Shown one piece after another: positions 1 through 5,020 of a stretch of 13,660 nucleotides of DNA. A program made the position numbers and the translations under genes. Each line of letters begins with the position of its first letter. Position 1 is the first letter of the stretch. This DNA comes from an uncultured Oscillospiraceae bacterium. Its GTDB lineage: Bacteria; Bacillota; Clostridia; Oscillospirales; Oscillospiraceae. Below the pieces are notes generated by a model that saw nothing but the letters and a program-made list of their open reading frames with translations, was not told the DNA's origin and made no database searches. Location of the stretch: the NCBI GenBank assembly GCA_900763675.1, contig CAAFLE010000010.1, positions 1-13,660 on the forward strand. Direction: 5' to 3'.

Positions 1-60
1 AAGGGCAAAAAGCTCCGAAAAGGCTGGCTGTCCGACGTGTCTGCCCTTGTGAATCGACGC
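1..60. repeat. Left copy of a 60-bp inverted interspersed repeat
   Basis: These bases match the reverse complement of 13569-13628 at 59 of 60 positions; the only difference is base 51 (g) against 13578. Similarity stops sharply after base 60, where the flanks become unrelated, so these are two real copies and not one misread sequence. Within the copy, AAGGGCA at 1-7 can pair with TGCCCTT at 42-48. The element may continue to the left of the window, since the right copy has more sequence beyond the matching point. No coding potential is apparent. The family is not recognised; a REP- or MITE-like interspersed repeat is the natural reading. Confidence 0.85.
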
Positions 61-81
61 TTAGAAATGCACATTTGTAAC

Positions 82-102
82 GAAAGCACATACTATGCTT
101 TC
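82..102. other. Small stem-loop downstream of the TIGR00266 gene
   Basis: GAAAGCA (82-88) pairs with TGCTTTC (96-102) around a 7-base loop. It lies 12 bases past the stop codon of the TIGR00266 gene, between that gene and the left repeat. No uridine run follows on the minus strand, so a terminator role is possible but unproven. Confidence 0.35.
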
Positions 103-114
103 TTTGTGAAAAAT

Positions 115-879
115 TCAAGAGCGATGAAAAAAACCTCTGTTATGACCGGAAAGCGGCGGGAAAATCCCGCCGCTTTGTATCCATTTTGTTGCGTCGCGGC
201 AGTCGGATTTTGTCGGAAGATAAGGAATGAGAGCGCTCGCAAACGCGGGCAGCGCCATCGTCTGCAAAACGACGCGCCCCGGTCCCGTGACGACCGTGTT
301 GAAAAGCCCCTCGCCGCCGAAGAGGACGTTTTTCGCGCCCTTGACGGTCTGGATGTCGATCTGGCAGGTGGCGTCCACCATGGCGAGATTGCCGGTGTCC
401 ACAATGAGCTGCTGTCCCGGCGCGAGCGAATACTCGACCGCCGAGCCGTCGATCTCCAGAAACGCCATGCCGTGACCGGAGAGCCTCTGCATGATAAAGC
501 CCTCGCCGCCGAAAAGACCGGTGCCGAACTTCTTCTGGAAGTGGACGGACAGCTCCACGCCCGGCGTGGCGGCAAGGAACGCGCTCTTCTGCGCGATGAC
601 GGGCATACCGGGTGTGATTTCTACGGCGCGGATGGTGCCGGGGAAGCTCGATGCAAACGCGATCATGCCGGGACCGCCCACGGCGGTGTAGGTGTTCTGG
701 AAGATACTCTCGCCGCTGAACAGACGTCCGAACGCCTTGCCCAGCCCGCCCGTCTGCGTTTCCATGCGCATATTTCCGCTCATCCAGACCATGGAGCCGC
801 GCTCTGTGATCATGCTCTCGCCCGCCTCCAGATGGCAGATGACGACGGGCATCGGTTCGCCCTGAATGTTGTACTTCAT
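115..879 (-). CDS. TIGR00266 / AIM24-family protein
   Basis: A 254-residue protein of the TIGR00266 family, related to the mitochondrial AIM24 fold. Its molecular function is not established in bacteria. The body is rich in glycine and beta strands, with no signal peptide or membrane helix. The family's repeated glycine motifs are visible: GLFGGEGFIMQRLSG in the middle and VLFGGEGLFNTVVTGPG near the C-terminus, followed by a VVLQTM strand. The ATG start is well supported by AAGGAGG (887-893) seven bases upstream. The conserved part appears to end near PYLPTK. The last 25 or so residues look unconserved and are encoded by DNA that includes a 12-bp hairpin (150-176) and a T7 run, so the tail may be a by-product of a degraded stop. 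It follows asnS by 67 bp, with a hairpin between them. Family assignment is firm; role is unknown. Confidence 0.88.
   Translation of the reverse strand: MKYNIQGEPMPVVICHLEAGESMITERGSMVWMSGNMRMETQTGGLGKAFGRLFSGESIFQNTYTAVGGPGMIAFASSFPGTIRAVEITPGMPVIAQKSAFLAATPGVELSVHFQKKFGTGLFGGEGFIMQRLSGHGMAFLEIDGSAVEYSLAPGQQLIVDTGNLAMVDATCQIDIQTVKGAKNVLFGGEGLFNTVVTGPGRVVLQTMALPAFASALIPYLPTKSDCRDATKWIQSGGIFPPLSGHNRGFFHRS
150..176. terminator. GC-rich 12-bp hairpin inside the 3' end of the TIGR00266 gene
   Basis: AAAGCGGCGGGA (150-161) and TCCCGCCGCTTT (165-176) form a perfect 12-bp stem with a 3-base loop. On the minus strand a run of seven T follows at 133-127, about 16 bases after the stem, so this is not a textbook intrinsic terminator. 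The hairpin nevertheless sits where the transcript should end. It overlaps the last codons of the coding sequence. Confidence 0.55.
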
Positions 880-907
880 GCCGGGTCCTCCTTATGTTTT
901 TATAAAA

Positions 908-936
908 GCGGCGGAGCCGTTTGCTGCGTCCGCCGC
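908..936 (-). terminator. Terminator-like hairpin after asnS
   Basis: On the minus strand GCGGCGGA pairs with TCCGCCGC (plus 929-936 and 908-915) around a 13-base loop, followed at once by TTTTATAAAAAC. It starts 10 bases past the asnS stop. It may end the asnS transcript or attenuate read-through into the TIGR00266 gene, which has no separate promoter that I can see in the 67-bp gap. Confidence 0.55.
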
Positions 937-946
937 GTTATCCTTT

Positions 947-2341
947 TTAGAAGTCCGCGTTGCCGACGGTGCGCGGATGCAGCTCCACGTCGCGGATGTT
1001 CGAGATGCCGGTCAGATACATGACCATGCGCTCAAAGCCGAGACCGAAGCCCGCGTGGCGGCACGTGCCGTAGCGGCGCAGATCGAGATACCACCAGTAG
1101 TCCTCCTCGTTGAGACCCAGCTCCTTCATACGCGCCGTGAGCAGGTCGAGCCGCTCCTCGCGCTGCGAGCCGCCGATGATCTCGCCGATGCCGGGGACAA
1201 GGCAGTCCGCCGCGGCGACGGTCTTGCCGTCGTCGTTCAGGCGCATATAAAACGCCTTGATCTCCTTCGGGTAGTCGGTCACGAACAGCGGCTTTTTGAA
1301 GATCTCCTCGGTGAGATAGCGCTCATGCTCGGTCTGGAGATCGACGCCCCACGAAACGGGGTAGTCAAACTCCTTGCCGGACTTTTGCAGCAGCTCGACC
1401 GCCTCGGTATAGGTCACTCTGCCGAAGGCGCTGTCGCGCACGTGTTCGAGCCGCTCGCGCAGACCCTTATCGACAAACTTTGTGAAGAACTCCATCTCCT
1501 GCGGGCATTTTTCGAGAACGGTGCAGATGATGTACTTGACCATCTCCTCCATGACGACGAGATCGCCGTCCAGATCGCAGAACGCCATTTCCGGCTCGAT
1601 CATCCAGAACTCGGCGGCGTGGCGCTGGGTGTTGGAGTTTTCGGCGCGGAACGTCGGTCCGAACGTGTACACGTCGCCGAACGCCATGGCGAAGTTTTCC
1701 GCGTTGAGCTGACCGGACACGGTCAGACTTGTGCGCTTGCCGAAAAAGTCCTTGGAATAATCGACCTTGCCGTCCGGCGTGCGCGGCGGGTTTTCAAGAT
1801 CGAGCGTCGTCACCTGGAACATTTCGCCCGCGCCCTCGCAGTCGGAGCCGGTGATGATCGGGGTGTTGACGTAGACAAAGCCGCGGCTCTGGAAAAACTC
1901 ATGCACGGCGGCGGCGGCGACGCTGCGCACGCGGAACGCCGCGGAGAAGAGATTCGTGCGCGGCCGGAGATGCTGGATCGTGCGCAGATACTCGACGCTG
2001 TGGCGCTTTTTCTGCAGCGGGTAGTCCGGCGAGGAAACGCCCTCGACCGCGACGGCGTCCGCCTTCAGCTCGAACGGCTGCGGCGCGTCCGGCGTGAGGA
2101 CAAGCGTACCCTCGGCGATGAACGCCGCGCCGACGTTCTGGCGGACGATCTCGTCATAATTGGCGACCTTCTCCCGCTCGAGAACGACCTGAATGCCCTT
2201 GAAGGAGCTTCCGTCGTTCAGCTCGAGGAAGGCAAAGTTTTTCATGTCGCGGATGGTACGCGCCCAGCCGCAGACGGTGATGTGCTGACCGCCGAACGCC
2301 GCGGCGTCCGTCCACAGCTCTTTGATCTTGGTTCGTTTCAT
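947..2341 (-). CDS. asnS: Asparagine--tRNA ligase (AsnRS)
   Basis: Class IIb aminoacyl-tRNA synthetase that charges tRNA-Asn with asparagine in the cytoplasm using ATP. At 464 residues it is close to the 466 of the E. coli enzyme. An N-terminal OB-fold anticodon-binding domain (about residues 15-105; VCGWARTIRDMKNFAFLEL) precedes the class II catalytic domain. Motif 2 is at 231-245 (FRAENSNTQRHAAEF), and motif 3 is at 431-438 (GFGLGFER) followed by MVMYLTGISNIRDV. I chose the second ATG (2341) because GGGAGG at 2349-2354 sits 7 bases before it, whereas the first ATG (2347), which would add two residues, is only one base from that site. It has its own promoter, so it is expressed independently of the gyrase block. 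Presence of AsnRS implies direct charging of tRNA-Asn, although an indirect amidotransferase route elsewhere cannot be excluded. Confidence 0.97.
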   Translation of the reverse strand: MKRTKIKELWTDAAAFGGQHITVCGWARTIRDMKNFAFLELNDGSSFKGIQVVLEREKVANYDEIVRQNVGAAFIAEGTLVLTPDAPQPFELKADAVAVEGVSSPDYPLQKKRHSVEYLRTIQHLRPRTNLFSAAFRVRSVAAAAVHEFFQSRGFVYVNTPIITGSDCEGAGEMFQVTTLDLENPPRTPDGKVDYSKDFFGKRTSLTVSGQLNAENFAMAFGDVYTFGPTFRAENSNTQRHAAEFWMIEPEMAFCDLDGDLVVMEEMVKYIICTVLEKCPQEMEFFTKFVDKGLRERLEHVRDSAFGRVTYTEAVELLQKSGKEFDYPVSWGVDLQTEHERYLTEEIFKKPLFVTDYPKEIKAFYMRLNDDGKTVAAADCLVPGIGEIIGGSQREERLDLLTARMKELGLNEEDYWWYLDLRRYGTCRHAGFGLGFERMVMYLTGISNIRDVELHPRTVGNADF

Positions 2342-2348
2342 GTTCATT

Positions 2349-2354
2349 CCTCCC
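2349..2354 (-). promoter_or_regulatory. Ribosome binding site that decides the asnS start
   Basis: GGGAGG on the minus strand. It is 1 base from the ATG at 2347 and 7 bases from the in-frame ATG at 2341. The normal 5-9 base spacing favours the downstream ATG. Confidence 0.7.
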
Positions 2355-2370
2355 GGATCGTATGCCTTGT

Positions 2371-2399
2371 ATTATAGGCAGACGGTATGGCTTTTGCAA
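2371..2399 (-). promoter_or_regulatory. Sigma-A promoter of asnS
   Basis: The minus strand reads TTGCAA (2399-2394), a 17-base spacer, then a perfect TATAAT (2376-2371). The expected transcript start is near 2364, giving a leader of only about 23 bases before the asnS ATG. There is no room for a T-box leader, so asnS is probably not regulated by that mechanism here. Confidence 0.82.
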
Positions 2400-2408
2400 G
2401 TGAAAACA

Positions 2409-2430
2409 CTCCCCTTGTCCCCAAGGGGAG
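2409..2430 (-). terminator. Intrinsic terminator after the ABC exporter
   Basis: CTCCCCTTG (2409-2417) and CAAGGGGAG (2422-2430) form a perfect 9-bp stem with a 4-base loop, 6 bases past the ABC exporter stop. On the minus strand the stem is followed by TGTTTTCAC. The sequence is nearly symmetrical. The asnS -35 element begins 10 bases beyond the stem. Confidence 0.72.
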
Positions 2431-2436
2431 GCATAT

Positions 2437-4182
2437 TCACGATAATCTCTGCGTGTTCCACAGCGCGGCGTACAGCCCGTTTTTCTCCATCAGCTCTTTG
2501 TGCGTGCCGTATTCGGAGATGCCCTCCTTGTCAATGACGGCGATATGGTCCGCGCCGCGGACCGTTGCGAGCCGGTGCGCCACGACGATGGTCGTCCGCC
2601 CGGCGCTGAGCTTTTCAAGCGAGGTCTGGATTGCCGCCTCCGTCACGCTGTCGAGAGCGCTTGTCGCCTCGTCCAGCACGAGGATGGGCGGGTTTTTGAG
2701 AAACACCCGGGCAATGGCAATGCGCTGCTTCTGTCCGCCGGAGAGCATCGCGCCGCGTTCGCCGACAAACGTGTCGTACCCCTGCGGCATTTCCAATATC
2801 TCGTCGTGGATGGACGCGAGAATGGCGGCGCGGGCTACCTCCTCGTCGGTCGCGCCGGGCTTGCCGTAGCGGATGTTTTCTCGCACGGTGTCCGCAAAGA
2901 GGAACACCTCCTGCTGGATGATGCCGATGTACCGGTGGAGCGAGGACTGCGTAACGCTGCGCACGTCCTGTCCGTCCACGAGCACCGCGCCGCCCGTCAC
3001 GTCGTAAAAGCGCGGCAGGAGCTGGCTGAGCGTCGTCTTGCCGCTGCCGGAGGGACCGACGAGCGCAAGCGTCTCGCCCGGCGCGATCTTCAGATTCACA
3101 TGGCGCAGTACCTCGTCGCCGTCCCGGTAGCGGAACGACACGTCCCGGTACTCCACGCCGCCGCACACATCGGAAAGCTCCTTCGCGTCCGGGGCGTCCT
3201 TCACGTCCGGCTCGGTGCGCATGATCTCAAGAAACCGCAGAAAACCGGAGCTTCCCTTCTGGAACTGCTCGACGAACTGCGTGAGCTTGCGGATGGGCGA
3301 GATGAACACCGACACATACAGCGAGAACGTGATGAGATCGACCGCGTCCATTTTGCCCTTCATAATGAATACGCCGCCGAGCGCGAGCGTCACGAGCTGC
3401 ATGACCGCCATGGCAAACTCGGTCGTGGCGTTGAACACGCCGAAAATGCGGTAATAGCTCTTCTTGACCTTTTTGAATTTCTCGTTGGAGACGTGGAACT
3501 TCTCCATGGCGTCCTGCTCGTTGGCAAACGCCTTCACGGTGCGGATGCCGGATACGCCCGCCTCGACGGCGGTGTTGATCTCGGCGGTCTCGCGCTTGAC
3601 CTCGAGACTCGTCTCGCGCAGCCGCAGCCGCAGCCGCAGCACGACCGCGAGCAGCACCGGCAGCAGCAGAAAGAGCGTGAGCGCCAGCTCCCAGCGGATC
3701 GTGGCAAGGATCGCCGTCGCGCCGAGGATCGTGAGCAGCGCCTGCACCACGGTCTCGGGACCGTGGTGGGCAAGCTCGGTGATGTCGAAAAGGTCGGTCG
3801 TCATGCGGGACATGAGCTTGCCGGTGCGGTTTTTGTCGAAAAAGGAAAACGAGAGCGTCTGCACCTTGGCAAAGATGTCCTCGCGCATATCCGCCTCGAC
3901 CCGGACGCCCAGCTCATGCCCGTACACCGTGACGATATACTGCGCCAGTCCGCGCACCAGATAGGCCACCAGCAGTCCCGCCATGAGCAGGAAAAACGCC
4001 TTGTACAGACCGTTCGGCAGCAGGCGGTTGAGCGCATAGCGCGTGGCATACGGGAACAGAAGCTCCGCCGCGACGGCAAAGATTGCCATCAGAAGATCGA
4101 GCAGCAGTAGCCGCCAATGCGGCGTATAGTACGAAAAGAACACCTTTACGGCGCCGCCGGAAAAATCTCTCCTCTTCTTCAC
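2437..4182 (-). CDS. ABC exporter, fused membrane and ATPase domains
   Basis: A 581-residue half-transporter of the type IV exporter (MsbA/LmrA-like) family that should work as a dimer in the inner membrane; its substrate cannot be told from sequence. The membrane domain (about residues 12-310) has hydrophobic helices near 25-45, 60-85, 145-163, 167-183, 256-274 and 282-295. The ATPase domain (about 340-581) has Walker A GPSGSGKT (376-383), a Q-loop near 423, the signature LSGGQ (480-484), Walker B with catalytic Glu (ILVLDE, 500-505) and the switch His (536). All ATPase residues are intact. The GTG start at 4182 is chosen because AGGGG lies 7 bases upstream and it follows the rnhA stop by 4 bases; a longer frame would overlap rnhA by 68 bases. 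A Leu-Arg repeat (183-190) lies at the end of the fourth helix. Co-transcription with rnhA is likely. Confidence 0.9.
   Translation of the reverse strand: MKKRRDFSGGAVKVFFSYYTPHWRLLLLDLLMAIFAVAAELLFPYATRYALNRLLPNGLYKAFFLLMAGLLVAYLVRGLAQYIVTVYGHELGVRVEADMREDIFAKVQTLSFSFFDKNRTGKLMSRMTTDLFDITELAHHGPETVVQALLTILGATAILATIRWELALTLFLLLPVLLAVVLRLRLRLRETSLEVKRETAEINTAVEAGVSGIRTVKAFANEQDAMEKFHVSNEKFKKVKKSYYRIFGVFNATTEFAMAVMQLVTLALGGVFIMKGKMDAVDLITFSLYVSVFISPIRKLTQFVEQFQKGSSGFLRFLEIMRTEPDVKDAPDAKELSDVCGGVEYRDVSFRYRDGDEVLRHVNLKIAPGETLALVGPSGSGKTTLSQLLPRFYDVTGGAVLVDGQDVRSVTQSSLHRYIGIIQQEVFLFADTVRENIRYGKPGATDEEVARAAILASIHDEILEMPQGYDTFVGERGAMLSGGQKQRIAIARVFLKNPPILVLDEATSALDSVTEAAIQTSLEKLSAGRTTIVVAHRLATVRGADHIAVIDKEGISEYGTHKELMEKNGLYAALWNTQRLS
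3617..3640. repeat. Hexanucleotide tandem repeat (CGCAGC)x4 inside the ABC exporter
   Basis: Four perfect copies of CGCAGC on the plus strand encode four Leu-Arg dipeptides on the minus strand at the cytoplasmic end of transmembrane helix 4. Gain or loss of a unit would stay in frame and alter the protein by two residues. Confidence 0.8.
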
Positions 4183-4186
4183 GGCG

Positions 4187-4621
4187 TCACCCCTGCCGGT
4201 CGCGCTGCTCCACGGCAAGCGCGTCGCAGCGGTTGTTCCACTCGTTGTCGGCATGACCGCGCACCCACGCGGCGCTTACGCGGTGCTTTTGCAGCAGCGC
4301 ATCCAGCTCCTGCCACAGCTCGGCGTTTTTCAGCTCGCCGTCGCGCCGCTTCCAGCCGCGCTTTTTCCAGTCGCGCAGCCAGCCGTTGTTGAGTGCGTTC
4401 ACGATGTACTGGCTGTCGGAATAAAGCTCCACGGCGCACGGCTCGCGCAGCGCCTTCAGTCCCTCGATCACGCCCGTCAGCTCCATGCGGTTGTTCGTCG
4501 TCTCCCGCTCGCCGCCGGAAAGCTCCTTGACGGCGTCGCCGTAGCGCAGAATGGACGCCCAGCCGCCCGGTCCGGGGTTGCCGGAGCAGGCGCCGTCGGT
4601 GTATAGGATGATGGTTTTCAT
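4187..4621 (-). CDS. rnhA: Ribonuclease HI
   Basis: A 144-residue RNase H that cleaves the RNA strand of RNA-DNA hybrids, removing R-loops, primer remnants and misincorporated ribonucleotides. The catalytic set is complete: D9 in YTDGACSGNPGPGG, E47 in NRMELTG, D69 in LYSDSQYIVNAL and D133 in NRCDALA, with the helper H123 in RGHADNEW. A basic handle region (WKKRGWKRRDG, 85-95) matches the hybrid-binding protrusion of E. coli RNase HI, so this is type I and not HII. The ATG at 4621 is preceded by GGGGAG with a short 4-base gap. An upstream in-frame TTG (4633) lacks a site and is rejected. It lies 39 bp after the SHOCT gene and 4 bp before the ABC exporter. Finding it in the gyrase block fits the known link between supercoiling and R-loops, though that functional reading is inference. 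Confidence 0.96.
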   Translation of the reverse strand: MKTIILYTDGACSGNPGPGGWASILRYGDAVKELSGGERETTNNRMELTGVIEGLKALREPCAVELYSDSQYIVNALNNGWLRDWKKRGWKRRDGELKNAELWQELDALLQKHRVSAAWVRGHADNEWNNRCDALAVEQRDRQG

Positions 4622-4631
4622 ATGTCTCCCC

Positions 4632-4663
4632 AAAGTGATTACTATTTGTTTTAAAAGTGATTA
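4632..4663. repeat. Pair of 10-bp direct repeats in the SHOCT-rnhA gap
   Basis: AAAGTGATTA occurs at 4632-4641 and again at 4654-4663, 22 bp apart (about two helical turns). The second copy covers the SHOCT stop codon and the first lies just upstream of the rnhA ribosome binding site. This could be a regulator site or a small duplication. No promoter is evident next to it. Confidence 0.45.
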
Positions 4664-5020
4664 CAGATTGCGTTCATACCGGTCGCGCAGCGTTCGGTAT
4701 TCGGCTTTGTCGATGATGCCGTTTTTGAGAAAATCGTCCAGCTGCGCGATGCGCTGCGCCTTGTCGTGCGCAAAATGGTCCTCGCCCGTATTGTCGCACA
4801 CGACGCACGCGGCGTCCGGCACGTCCGGCGGCGGCATGGGACGCCGCGGCGCGGCGGAATACTGCGGCGGCGCGGGGCGGTATGCCGCGTCCACGGGCGT
4901 TTCGTCCAGCCTGCTGAAATTCTTCTTGATCGTCGAGGCAGCTTCTTTTTTTGCCTTTCGCTTCAGATACGCCGGCACGCCCCATATAAGCAGCAAAACG
5001 ACAGCAATCAGAAAGTCCAT
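4661..5020 (-). CDS. Membrane-anchored SHOCT-type small protein
   Basis: A 119-residue protein without a recognised specific function. A single N-terminal hydrophobic helix (residues 2-19) is followed by a basic stretch (20-34), which predicts an inner-membrane anchor with the rest in the cytoplasm. A proline-rich linker (about 49-68) leads to CVVC (72-75) with His at 82 and 85, which could bind a metal. The C-terminal helices (about 86-117; QLDDFLKNGIIDKAEYRTL) resemble the SHOCT domain, a short helical hairpin found at the C-terminus of many small bacterial proteins. The ATG directly abuts the gyrA stop codon (taaATG), with GGAGG 8 bases upstream inside gyrA, so translation is probably coupled to gyrA. 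SHOCT assignment is by pattern only. A role in membrane or envelope function is possible but cannot be shown. Confidence 0.82.
   Translation of the reverse strand: MDFLIAVVLLLIWGVPAYLKRKAKKEAASTIKKNFSRLDETPVDAAYRPAPPQYSAAPRRPMPPPDVPDAACVVCDNTGEDHFAHDKAQRIAQLDDFLKNGIIDKAEYRTLRDRYERNL

Noticed and set aside
37..1023. A 328-residue plus-strand frame across the left edge
   Set aside because: It starts in the repeat, overlaps the TIGR00266 gene and the asnS end, and its composition is that of an antisense shadow.
2342..2370. A T-box riboswitch controlling asnS
   Set aside because: The predicted leader is only about 23 bases, with no room for the specifier stem and antiterminator.
866..2377. A 503-residue plus-strand frame opposite asnS
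   Set aside because: Low-complexity Arg/Ala/Asp/Val-rich translation with no recognisable domain, opposite a certain aminoacyl-tRNA synthetase.
4183..4254. A 24-residue N-terminal extension of the ABC exporter from an upstream start
   Set aside because: It would lie almost entirely inside rnhA and has no ribosome binding site, whereas GTG at 4182 has AGGGG at proper spacing.
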